Part shown: in pieces, positions 17,297 through 25,587 of the stretch
Layout: each line of letters starts with the position of its first letter
Numbering within the stretch: position 1 is the stretch's first letter
NCBI GenBank assembly: GCA_947175695.1
Contig: CAMWNT010000014.1
Location: 1 to 35,125, forward strand
Length of the DNA: 35,125 nucleotides
Direction: 5' to 3'
Source: an uncultured Porphyromonadaceae bacterium
Lineage (GTDB): Bacteria > Bacteroidota > Bacteroidia > Bacteroidales > Muribaculaceae
Position numbers and translations under genes: made by a program
Notes under the pieces: model-generated
Databases searched by the model: none
What the model was told of the DNA's origin: nothing
What the model saw: only the letters and a program-made list of their open reading frames with translations

Positions 17297-20200
17297 ATGA
17301 GTAGTGTTGACCTCAATATAATCGAACGCGGTCTTAAAGGTCAGGAATGGACGGCTGAAAAAGGCCCTATAACAGGCGGAGATCTCGATAAGATATCAGA
17401 GCAACGCACTAATAATAGTAGCGCGTTAAATGCTCTGCCGACTCCTTTTGCTCGTTTCTTCGTTGTCAAGGAGGCTTTTCGCCGTGCACTCGAAGAAATA
17501 AAAGACCCGAAGAAGAGCGCCGGAGACGCTTACAACCGTCTTGTGTCTGACACTCTCGACGTTTTTGAACTTCTTTATAACCTGACCTTCCACGAAGGTC
17601 GTTGGGATGATACTCGTAAAATTGTTATTCGTGAATGGGAGCTTGCCTCTGACCTGAAGAACTTGAAAGCACAAGTTCCTATTCTCGGAAGCGCCGTGGA
17701 GAATTACATTGCCTCTGACCTCAAAGCATCCGGCAACCGTCTATTCTTTGTGGTGCTTATTGATGGTGGCCGCGATTATCTTCTCGGTACATCTTCGCCG
17801 TTTACAGGCTTCGTAACTCCTCCCGACCTTGATAAGAAAGTAGATCACCGTGGAAACGGCACTACTTCCTTCATGGGCAAACGCTATCATCAAATGCCTT
17901 CGTTGGTTCGCAAGTCCGGAGGTACTTACTTCCGTGATATTCGTTTATTCGGTGCTCGCGACAAGGACTTCAAAAACTATATGTTTCATCTCGTCGATAA
18001 ATGCCCTTTGGGAAACGAGATGAAAGAACTCCGTGACTACATCAAGCAAATACAGATTACTGACCCGGACATCAACAAGAACTGGCAACCGCAGTTAAAA
18101 CCTATCCTTTCCGAGAACTCTAGCGAGCTTGTCGTAAATGGTCTTTCTGTCGGCAAAGATTCCGGTATAAGCACTGTAAACTTCTTCAATGATACTCTTA
18201 TCAAACTGCCGTTCCGTATGTCAAAGGATTATTATCAGCCCATGACATATGTCGGTGTGGATGATAACAGAGATTATGACTTCATGTTGCCTATCAGCCA
18301 TGAAGCCCTATCGCTTATAGATGGAAACTTCCAATGTATCTGCAAAGTAACCAATTCCAAAGTTGTCGTTACCCTTAAATATAAGGGTCAGGAATACACC
18401 AAAGACTACTATGTCGATTCCGATAACTTCGGATCTCGTGGTCGAATTGTGAATCTTGAGCGTGAGAACATCAGTTTTAATCTTGCTGTGTTCCCGAACA
18501 TCCTCTCGCCGAATAGAAACGAAAACAATTACTTCAAAGTAATGGCGGTTGTCAACGATGCGACAACCGATTACCGCCCGGTGTCTATCAACAATCTGGA
18601 GATGTCTTTCTTCTTCCGAAACGATGATAACTGTTTCGAGGAAATTGAGACAATCGACAAGGATAACACTTACGCCAAGTTCGGCGTTCGCCCTGCTGTT
18701 GTTCGCTCCGAGCAAAATGATGAGAGAGAGGTTGACGCAGGTTCCAAGTTCTACGAAATATTTAATTCTCAATTCGACGCAATCAGCTTGCACTTTACCC
18801 TCGACAGCGGTACTTGCAAGGGGGTGCTACTCCCGAATTGGAAACGTGCTCAACGCACGCAGGATTCCTACACCTATGCCGTTGACCTCGGAACAACCAA
18901 CACATATATCTCGTGCTGCAAGTTCGGTCGCGACAATGAGCCTGAACAGCTCAATATGGACGAGCCGATGGTGGCGTTCCTCCACGATTTCAAGCGTTCG
19001 TCTCAGCACTCGCTTGTCTCGGTAATTGAAAATGCCATTGCTCCAAAATGTCGCAAGAACTTCAATACCGAGTTCGTTCCGGCACTTATTGACGGCTCGA
19101 TTTATCGCTTCCCGATTCGCACCGCTCTATGTGTGCAGAAAGGCGACAGAAGCAAGCCTTCGTTGTTCGACAACTGCAACATCGCTTTCTTCTACGAGAA
19201 ATCAATGGGGCTTGGCAACCAGTCTATCCTCACTGATATTAAGTGGGAGGATAGCCACGAGAAGGAACTTCGCCTGTTTATCCGCGAATTGCTCCTTATC
19301 ATCAAGACCGACGTCCTCCAAAAGAACGGTCTGCTTGCTAATACGAAACTGATATGGTTCCGCCCGCTTAGCTTCAAGGCGACAAATAGAGATCGCTATA
19401 CTACAATTTGGCAAGAAGAAGCTAAGAATATACTTAATATCGGATCTTCGCAAGTCGACTGCATTTCTGAGTCTGAAGCTCCATACTACTATTTCAGTAA
19501 AAAGAATTCTTTCAACAGTGTAGATGCCGTGTCAATCGTCGATATTGGTGGCGGTTCGAGCGACTTTATCTATTTTGCAGATGGCAAACCTCAGATCGCG
19601 AATTCTGTACACTTCGGGTGTGATGTGTTATGGGGTAACGGCTTTAGCGGATTCGATAATGACCGTGTCAACGGCATATACGAGCGATTCGTTGATACCG
19701 TTCACCTTGGCGATCATACCGATGAATTGGAACAACTCAATATAAAGATGCGCTCTGATCGCGAGGTTTCGACCAAAGATATAATCAACTTCTGGCTTAG
19801 CAATGATAAACGATGCGAAATAAGTCGTAAGTTGAAAGAGGTTTATAAGCCACTCTTTCTTTATCACTTTGCCTCTATAGTATATTTTATGGCGAAGATG
19901 TATAAAGCAAAGAATCTCGCTTGTCCGCGTTCTGTTCTTTTCTGTGGCAATGGTAGTCGTTACATCGATGGTCTGCTTTCTTCCGACAAAGCGACTATCA
20001 AGGAACTTGTCGCCACCGTATTCAAGGCTGTTTATGGTGAAATTAAGGGTATTCAAGTCATACTCCCCGATAGTAGAAAGGAATGCACCTGCTATGGGGG
20101 ACTTTATCGTAACACAGACGTTGAAGTGCCTGTTGAATTCAATTTCCAGGGTGTTTCAGATAAAGTCTATGAGAATGTAGAGCAACTCAAAGCAGATTTC

Positions 20201-20470
20201 GATGCTATTCGTCGCGATCTTCTCAACGACTTCGCTACATTCAACAAGCTATATGCGAATCTTCTCCGCATCCTTATCGCGAGGGGAGAAATTGATCAGC
20301 TGGTTGATGAATCCGCAATTTTCAATCTCATATCATCCGGCTTGCAAGATTCGCTGGAGAAGAACTTCAAGACTCAAGTTATTCAGAAACTCAGAGACAG
20401 CGAGTGTTATCACGATTCGGTATTCTTCTTGCCGATAATTGATAATATTCTAAAACTCACCAAGATATAA
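17297..20470 (+). CDS. Large protein with C-terminal actin/Hsp70-type ATPase domain
   Basis: A 1057-aa protein. The C-terminal half carries the three signatures of the actin/Hsp70 ATPase fold: phosphate-1 YAVDLGTTNTYIS (near 527-539), phosphate-2 SIVDIGGGSSDFIYF (near 745-759) and an adenosine-type motif SVLFCGNGSRYIDG (near 879-892). The first about 520 residues form a separate region I cannot assign; it is mixed alpha/beta, and an early segment reads LLGTSSPFTGFVTPP. The protein is unlike DnaK, which has the ATPase at its N-terminus. It lies between the tubulin-like and MotA-like genes with gaps of 4 and 2 nt. A protein with both an unknown sensor-like half and an ATPase half could assemble filaments or act as an ATP-driven switch on the motor; this is inference. 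Confidence 0.75.
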   Translation: MSSVDLNIIERGLKGQEWTAEKGPITGGDLDKISEQRTNNSSALNALPTPFARFFVVKEAFRRALEEIKDPKKSAGDAYNRLVSDTLDVFELLYNLTFHEGRWDDTRKIVIREWELASDLKNLKAQVPILGSAVENYIASDLKASGNRLFFVVLIDGGRDYLLGTSSPFTGFVTPPDLDKKVDHRGNGTTSFMGKRYHQMPSLVRKSGGTYFRDIRLFGARDKDFKNYMFHLVDKCPLGNEMKELRDYIKQIQITDPDINKNWQPQLKPILSENSSELVVNGLSVGKDSGISTVNFFNDTLIKLPFRMSKDYYQPMTYVGVDDNRDYDFMLPISHEALSLIDGNFQCICKVTNSKVVVTLKYKGQEYTKDYYVDSDNFGSRGRIVNLERENISFNLAVFPNILSPNRNENNYFKVMAVVNDATTDYRPVSINNLEMSFFFRNDDNCFEEIETIDKDNTYAKFGVRPAVVRSEQNDEREVDAGSKFYEIFNSQFDAISLHFTLDSGTCKGVLLPNWKRAQRTQDSYTYAVDLGTTNTYISCCKFGRDNEPEQLNMDEPMVAFLHDFKRSSQHSLVSVIENAIAPKCRKNFNTEFVPALIDGSIYRFPIRTALCVQKGDRSKPSLFDNCNIAFFYEKSMGLGNQSILTDIKWEDSHEKELRLFIRELLLIIKTDVLQKNGLLANTKLIWFRPLSFKATNRDRYTTIWQEEAKNILNIGSSQVDCISESEAPYYYFSKKNSFNSVDAVSIVDIGGGSSDFIYFADGKPQIANSVHFGCDVLWGNGFSGFDNDRVNGIYERFVDTVHLGDHTDELEQLNIKMRSDREVSTKDIINFWLSNDKRCEISRKLKEVYKPLFLYHFASIVYFMAKMYKAKNLACPRSVLFCGNGSRYIDGLLSSDKATIKELVATVFKAVYGEIKGIQVILPDSRKECTCYGGLYRNTDVEVPVEFNFQGVSDKVYENVEQLKADFDAIRRDLLNDFATFNKLYANLLRILIARGEIDQLVDESAIFNLISSGLQDSLEKNFKTQVIQKLRDSECYHDSVFFLPIIDNILKLTKI

Positions 20471-20472
20471 TT

Positions 20473-22122
20473 ATGTTTCAATCAGGCATCTCTATAGCGT
20501 CGCTGATTATATCTATCGCGACTTTTATAATCGCGTTAGGCATTCAACTCTATTACTTTTTCGGAAACCGAAAGAAGTTAGATACAGTCCGCAATTTCTT
20601 CGATAAGAAACGCGAATATGAAGTATATGGTGAGGCAGAAGACTCTCAGCTCAATCCTGACGTAGCGGCAGAAGACTCTAGCCTATACACTCTTATCAAG
20701 GAGTTGAATGAGTACACAAAAAAGAACCACGGCACCACGGATTTTTCAGTCATTCAGAATAAGACTGAGCGAAAAATCAATGTTTTGTACGATAATGCAA
20801 CTTCAAGAATTGCATTCCCTACCTATGTGGGCCTTATGGGTACTTTTATCGGTGTATTCCTTGGCCTCTTGTTCTTTACAATCGGTCTTGGCTCATCCCC
20901 GAATGGTGATGGCATCACCGACGAGACCATCGGTAATCTTATTTCCGGTGTCCTCGTCTCGATGTCAACCAGTTTCATCGGACTGCTCCTTACAACAATA
21001 ACCCATCATCTCGCAGCCGAAACACAAAAGGTTGTTCGTGAAGATAAAAATGACTTCTTCGAGTTTATTCAGAATGAACTTATGCCGACTCTCGGTGTCA
21101 GCATGGTAGCCGCCCTGAATAAGCTGCATCATACCATCAATCTCTTTGAGCCGTCGTTCAACAATGTAATTGACCGCTTTCAGACGACGTTTGACTCTTG
21201 CACTCAACGTTTCGGCTCTGCTTTTGAGCAGAACGTAACCATCGTTTCCGAAGCTGTGCGCGTTATGGGAGAGAATATGGACAAAATCAATGAAAATGTT
21301 GACCTGCAAGCTCAGCTTCTCAAGACTCTCCGCTCTCGCGGTGTCGTTGAATCCCTCGATGCTTTTGTCCGTGCTTCGCAGAACTTTGACCTCGTTACAA
21401 CGGCTCTTAATCGCTTTGAAGTTACTCGTAACGCTATCAAGGACGTTACCTTTGAACTTGTCAACACGCAACGCCGTTATAACGAATCTCTTGAAATTCC
21501 GCTTAATGTTGCCAATAAACTGAGTCAGATACTAAACCGTGTTACTGAATTCGAGAAAAGCATCAACGCTCTTGGCCGCAGTATAAAGAATACTGACCTT
21601 CTTGGCAACATTGAAATCGAAACACTCAAACAGGCGATTACTGCTATTAAGAAAAAGCAGAAAGTCGCTGTCGAGGCTATGGAAGTTTCCGACGGACATC
21701 TTGAAAATATTTTCAAGATGCAAGCTGAATCCATCGTTAAACTTGGCCGTACTTACGAGGAAAGTTTCGCTTCATATGCAGAGAAATTCCAGAACATTCT
21801 CGATGGTCTCGAAAAGGAAATGCTCGAACGCCGCCGCGAAATCGTGGCTGCGATCGAGGAAAAATTCTCTCTCGACCAAATTCAGCAAGAGTTCTCTCAG
21901 CTTAGCAAGCTGAAAAAGATTGAGGAACTTCTTACCTCTATCAATACTAAGAGTTCTCGCGAAGAAGTTGACAAAACCATCGAAACCACTCGCCGCGAAG
22001 TTGAGTCTATCCGCAAGCTTCTCGATAAGGCTATCGAAGAAGCTAAGAAGAATCCGGAGATTCCGAACACTTCAGGTGGCGGTGGATTCCTGGGTGGTCT
22101 CTTTGGCGGTCGTAAACAATAA
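20473..22122 (+). CDS. MotA/TolQ/ExbB-type channel subunit with long coiled-coil tail
   Basis: A 549-aa membrane protein. TM1 is at about residues 8-28. TM2 (116-138) begins PTYVGLMGTFIGVFLGL, and TM3 (153-178) contains ISGVLVSMSTSFIGLLL; these two are typical of the MotA/TolQ/ExbB proton-channel family. From about 185 to 530 the protein is almost wholly helical and charged, predicting a long cytoplasmic coiled coil. It ends in a Gly-rich tail (near 533-545). The layout of channel plus long tail is like ZorA of the Zorya defence system. The partner gene follows 5 nt downstream. In known members five such subunits surround two MotB-like plugs and rotate with ion flow. Coupling to the upstream GTPase- and ATPase-like proteins is inferred from the operon. 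Confidence 0.8.
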   Translation: MFQSGISIASLIISIATFIIALGIQLYYFFGNRKKLDTVRNFFDKKREYEVYGEAEDSQLNPDVAAEDSSLYTLIKELNEYTKKNHGTTDFSVIQNKTERKINVLYDNATSRIAFPTYVGLMGTFIGVFLGLLFFTIGLGSSPNGDGITDETIGNLISGVLVSMSTSFIGLLLTTITHHLAAETQKVVREDKNDFFEFIQNELMPTLGVSMVAALNKLHHTINLFEPSFNNVIDRFQTTFDSCTQRFGSAFEQNVTIVSEAVRVMGENMDKINENVDLQAQLLKTLRSRGVVESLDAFVRASQNFDLVTTALNRFEVTRNAIKDVTFELVNTQRRYNESLEIPLNVANKLSQILNRVTEFEKSINALGRSIKNTDLLGNIEIETLKQAITAIKKKQKVAVEAMEVSDGHLENIFKMQAESIVKLGRTYEESFASYAEKFQNILDGLEKEMLERRREIVAAIEEKFSLDQIQQEFSQLSKLKKIEELLTSINTKSSREEVDKTIETTRREVESIRKLLDKAIEEAKKNPEIPNTSGGGGFLGGLFGGRKQ

Positions 22123-22127
22123 TTGTA

Positions 22128-22865
22128 ATGGATAGTCGCAATACTAAAAGTGCTTTCTGGCCGAGCTATGTGGATATTATGACCACATTGTTCGCTATTA
22201 TGCTTGTGCTTTTTGCAGTATCTTACAGCCGCTTCAAAATCAAGCAGCGCGAACTGGAGGAGTTCAAAGATAAGTATGAGGAAATCATGTCTATCTACAA
22301 AGCCGTAGATAATATTGACCCCGAATACTTCGAGTTCAATAAAGATTACCTCAAACATATCTTCAAGATACAGGTTAACTATCAGAAAGGTAAATTTTCT
22401 CTTGATAACCTACTTCAAGATGATCCTAAATCTTCCGAATATAGTCTGATAGAGGCAAATGCTATTCGTCAACGGATTCGTGATGCAGGTGTGGAAATCA
22501 AGCGTACTATACTTAATTTACAGCAGAATGATTCTCTGCGTACAGATATTAAGTATTTGGTTGTTATCGAGGGTCAAGCTTCTGCTGACGGCTATTATGT
22601 TGACGATTACTTCAATAATGATGTCCTAAGCTATCAACGCGCTCTAAAACTACACGAATTTTGGCGCGACAACGCAGGTATAGATTTTACCAATATGGAA
22701 AAGTGTGAGCTCGTAATTGCCGGTAGCGGTGAGGGTGGCGTGCCTCGCGCATCACGGGTTAGCGACGTAGATGATTCTCACAACCAGCGCTTCCTTATCC
22801 ATATAGTTCCCGTAATCGGAGATATCCATCTTGATCAGAAGTTCCTAAAATCTAAGAAGCAATAA
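22128..22865 (+). CDS. MotB/ZorB-like stator subunit with OmpA-like domain
   Basis: A 245-aa protein. Its N-terminal single TM (about residues 13-33) starts FWPSYVDIMTTLFAIML. Asp16 is at the position of the ion-binding Asp of MotB and ZorB. The rest is probably periplasmic. LVVIEGQASADGYY and, later, VLSYQRALKLHEFW correspond to the GHTD-type and NxxLSxxRA parts of the OmpA/MotB peptidoglycan-binding domain. It lies 5 nt after the MotA-like gene, the order usual for stator pairs. It is the last gene of the operon; the next gene is 76 nt on and looks separate. Confidence 0.82.
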   Translation: MDSRNTKSAFWPSYVDIMTTLFAIMLVLFAVSYSRFKIKQRELEEFKDKYEEIMSIYKAVDNIDPEYFEFNKDYLKHIFKIQVNYQKGKFSLDNLLQDDPKSSEYSLIEANAIRQRIRDAGVEIKRTILNLQQNDSLRTDIKYLVVIEGQASADGYYVDDYFNNDVLSYQRALKLHEFWRDNAGIDFTNMEKCELVIAGSGEGGVPRASRVSDVDDSHNQRFLIHIVPVIGDIHLDQKFLKSKKQ

Positions 22866-22941
22866 AGCTTGATCGGCATCTGATGCGGAGACACTACGTC
22901 GATACCTGATAATTAATGAATCGAATGAAAAAAGTAAAATT

Positions 22942-23265
22942 ATGGTATGTAATGAGATAAGGGTTTCAACCTGGATAAAGCTCGCACTGGCAGCCTTGAT
23001 GGTGTTGTGTCTTCTCCCGATGCCATACGGTTTTTATAATCTTGTGAGATTCTTATCCATGATTGGATTTGGGATATTGGCTATGGACGCTTATAAGAAC
23101 GGCCGGAATACGCTCGCTGTGATATACGGTTCACTTGTACTACTGTTTCAACCATTCCTCAAACTGCTGTTGGGCCGTAGTGTTTGGAGTGTCGTTGACA
23201 TTGCAGTCGCGTTGCTTCTTATAGTGGTTATCGTCAGAAATAAGGAGATTCGATGTAAGCACTAA
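22942..23265 (+). CDS. Small four-TM membrane protein (DUF6804-like)
   Basis: A 107-aa hydrophobic protein with about four membrane segments (residues 11-28, 31-50, 59-76 and 80-98). The phrase LLPMPYGFYNLVRFL resembles what I recall of the DUF6804 family of small membrane proteins, but the assignment is tentative. No function is known. It starts 76 nt after the MotB-like gene, after an AT-rich stretch, so it could be read through from that operon or have its own start. Confidence 0.6.
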   Translation: MVCNEIRVSTWIKLALAALMVLCLLPMPYGFYNLVRFLSMIGFGILAMDAYKNGRNTLAVIYGSLVLLFQPFLKLLLGRSVWSVVDIAVALLLIVVIVRNKEIRCKH

Positions 23266-23440
23266 CCGATCACCAGCATACATTGAATTTCAGCGATCCC
23301 ATGGTGATCTGATAAGCGTGCTGAATTGCAAACAGCATCGGTTGCTTACCTAAAAGATGTTGCGGGTGCGTTCGAAGCATTGCAATGTTGCAGATGTCGG
23401 AGCTTGCTTGGAATATGAAGTGTTTGCAATGTTGCGGAGA

Positions 23441-23472
23441 TTTGGAGATCCGGATTTCGAGATGTAATTTTG
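23441..23472 (+). promoter_or_regulatory. Upstream promoter of the ATPase-helicase operon
   Basis: TTTG (23441-23444) and TAATTTTG (23465-23472) are spaced by exactly 20 nt, a full Bacteroidales consensus. Unlike the promoter at 23605 it has no CGAAC palindrome. Transcription would give a leader of about 160 nt. Confidence 0.55.
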
Positions 23473-23577
23473 CATCGTCAAACGGAGGGACGGACGTGAT
23501 TTGAGCAAAAGTAGATTTTCATTAGATTAACTCCAATTTCTGTGAATGCAGATACCTTCAAAACATACGAGTTGTTT

Positions 23578-23612
23578 GCGAACATTGGGTTCGCGAGTGA
23601 ATCGTAATTTTG
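23578..23612 (+). promoter_or_regulatory. Operator palindrome plus promoter of the ATPase-helicase operon
   Basis: The 17-bp palindrome GCGAAC-ATTGG-GTTCGC (23578-23594) lies 10 nt before a perfect -7 box TAATTTTG (23605-23612). The palindrome covers the -33 region. The predicted transcript starts about 19 nt before the ATG at 23636. The same arrangement recurs at 30269 and 31121, so this is a probable regulator site. Confidence 0.75.
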
Positions 23613-23635
23613 CATCGTAGACATATAACGAGCGT

Positions 23636-25585
23636 ATGAATACCAATTATAGTATAAAAAATTTCAGAATATTTGGGTCTGAAGGTGCTGAAGTCAGAAT
23701 CGCACCCCTTACGATTCTAACGGGTTGCAATAGTTCCGGTAAAAGCAGTATCGCTAAGTCTATATTGCTTTTGGATACTTATATGCAGAAAGTTAAGGAA
23801 GCCTCAATGTCGGAGGGAGCTACTCTTGCTTTAGGGGAATACACCATGGACTTTAACTCCTATCCATTAAATCTCCTTGGTCGCTTTGACAAGATCGTAA
23901 ATTCGAGGTCTGCCAAAAATGAACTTGAATATAGGTTTACTGCCGACAATGGGTTAGAAGTCGTTATGGTTTTCAATAGCAATCAAGCAGATGTTTTAAA
24001 CAGAGGCTATCTGAAGAGTATAACTATAGAGAAGGGTGAGATCATAGTATTTCTCTCACAAAAGGAAGATTGCTATCTTAATAGCATGCCATTCCTTGGT
24101 GATTATCTGAAGAATACCAAGAGTATTCTGACTCCGGATAATACTTTGTTTCCAGATGTCGATGCCTATGAGTATAAGCACAGCCGTAAGGTCACGAGTG
24201 AGACGCTTGATTGGGTTATGAAGAATGACTGTTTATTCAAGGTTCCGTTACTTGATAAAATTGGTCGACTCAATAAGTCAAACTTCAATATAGAAGTTAG
24301 AAAGATTTTTTCTAATGTCTTTGAGCAGAATATAGGACTTCAAAAACTCTTTAGTCGTCTTATTGAATTGTTCCTTGTTTCCGAATGTGAGACATTTTGG
24401 GATTTCTTCAAAATGCGTCAAACGGAATGGATGTCGCGATTCTCAAATGAGTCAAAAATTAATTTTGACGAACGTTCTGAAGAGCTTCATGACTGGTCTA
24501 ATTTGGATTTGAACTCTTCAGTAAATGATGAAGCATGGCTGATGCTATTATCTAAATTTGCTGCAGGCGATAAGAAGTGGCTTGACAGATTGGAAAAGAC
24601 TACTATTAGCTTTCCGTGGCTTCTTACGACTCTCATTAATGCGGGAGAGTGTATCGATCTTATTCCAGATGCTTCTTTTTCAGAAAAAATTTCATATACT
24701 AATGGAGAAGAATGGCTTAATGAGAAAAGTCACGTGACAATCCATTATATCTGGGAGGATTTCAAAAAGTATGTCGATGAGCAGCTACAAAAGGCTTTGG
24801 CTCCAACTTGGTGTGGTTCATTGGTATACGTCGGGTCATCTCGCGTAGATGTGAAACGTTTATATACGTTGGATTCCAAATCTGATTTTGCGGGTCTTCT
24901 TAATCGATACTTTAATGCTCGTCGCGATTTCGTAGGTCTTAAAAAGTATAAGAATGAGAAAGGCTATGAACCGGATGCTTTTATGAATGGGTGGCTTAAA
25001 AAGTTCGGGGTTTGCGACTATGCAACACTGGACATGGACACTGAAGGATTAGGGGTAGCTATCAGGCTTCATAAAGGAGAGAATACGAGTCTTTTGGCAG
25101 ACGAGGGATATGGTATAACGCAGTTGTTCTCAATTCTTTTAGAGATTGAGACAGGAATCCAGCGTGCATTCCAGCACTTCCTTGTCAAGGGATGGTTTGG
25201 GCAGAACTATTTGTATGTTACGGACATGCACACTGACAAAGTGCTTTTCCCTGAAATGACCATCATCATTGAGGAACCCGAGATTCATCTTCACCCAAAG
25301 TTTCAATCATTGTTGGTTGATATGTTTGCGGAGGCGCGGGAAAAATTCAATATCCATTTTATCATTGAAACCCACAGTGAGTACCTGATTCGTCGCTTGC
25401 AGGTTCGTATGGCAGAAAAGAAGATGTCTCCGGAGGATGTCTCAGTAATATATGTTGATGAGAATAGTCATCCGTATAATATGGGACTGAAGGGAAATGG
25501 TAAGTTCGAACAAGATTTTGGTCCCGGATTCCTTGATGAAGCAGATAATGCTGCTATTAGACTGTTTGACTTAACGAGTAATTAA
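23636..25585 (+). CDS. RecF/OLD-like (SMC-type) ATPase
   Basis: A 649-aa ATPase. Walker A GCNSSGKSS is at residues 30-38 and is preceded by the typical IAPLTILT strand. Near the C-terminus come DEGYGITQLFSILLEIE, the Walker B-like IIIEEPEIHLHPKFQSLL and IIETHSEYLIRRLQ with the switch His. This layout is that of the AAA_15/DUF3696-type ATPases related to OLD and RecF. Unlike GajA and OLD nucleases, only about 60 residues follow the HSEYL motif, so there is no room for a Toprim nuclease domain. The insert in the middle is unassigned. It is the first gene of a three-gene operon; the next starts 2 nt after its stop. It probably senses or loads on DNA ends or foreign DNA and gates the downstream effectors, which is inference from related defence ATPases. 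Confidence 0.85.
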   Translation: MNTNYSIKNFRIFGSEGAEVRIAPLTILTGCNSSGKSSIAKSILLLDTYMQKVKEASMSEGATLALGEYTMDFNSYPLNLLGRFDKIVNSRSAKNELEYRFTADNGLEVVMVFNSNQADVLNRGYLKSITIEKGEIIVFLSQKEDCYLNSMPFLGDYLKNTKSILTPDNTLFPDVDAYEYKHSRKVTSETLDWVMKNDCLFKVPLLDKIGRLNKSNFNIEVRKIFSNVFEQNIGLQKLFSRLIELFLVSECETFWDFFKMRQTEWMSRFSNESKINFDERSEELHDWSNLDLNSSVNDEAWLMLLSKFAAGDKKWLDRLEKTTISFPWLLTTLINAGECIDLIPDASFSEKISYTNGEEWLNEKSHVTIHYIWEDFKKYVDEQLQKALAPTWCGSLVYVGSSRVDVKRLYTLDSKSDFAGLLNRYFNARRDFVGLKKYKNEKGYEPDAFMNGWLKKFGVCDYATLDMDTEGLGVAIRLHKGENTSLLADEGYGITQLFSILLEIETGIQRAFQHFLVKGWFGQNYLYVTDMHTDKVLFPEMTIIIEEPEIHLHPKFQSLLVDMFAEAREKFNIHFIIETHSEYLIRRLQVRMAEKKMSPEDVSVIYVDENSHPYNMGLKGNGKFEQDFGPGFLDEADNAAIRLFDLTSN

Positions 25586-25587
25586 GG

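Larger units (their letters stand above)
23268..23635. other. Intergenic region with tandem promoters
   Basis: About 370 bp without a gene. It contains an 8-bp inverted repeat GATCACCA (23268-23275) / TGGTGATC (23302-23309), possibly a weak terminator for the small membrane gene. It also contains two copies of TTGCAATGTTGC (23380 and 23424) and two promoter -7 boxes sharing a TAATTTTGCATCGT 14-mer (23465 and 23605). Confidence 0.6.

Noticed and set aside
20473-22865. Plain ExbB-ExbD transport pair
   Set aside because: The long coiled-coil tail, the OmpA-like domain and the co-operonic GTPase and ATPase genes do not fit a TonB energiser.
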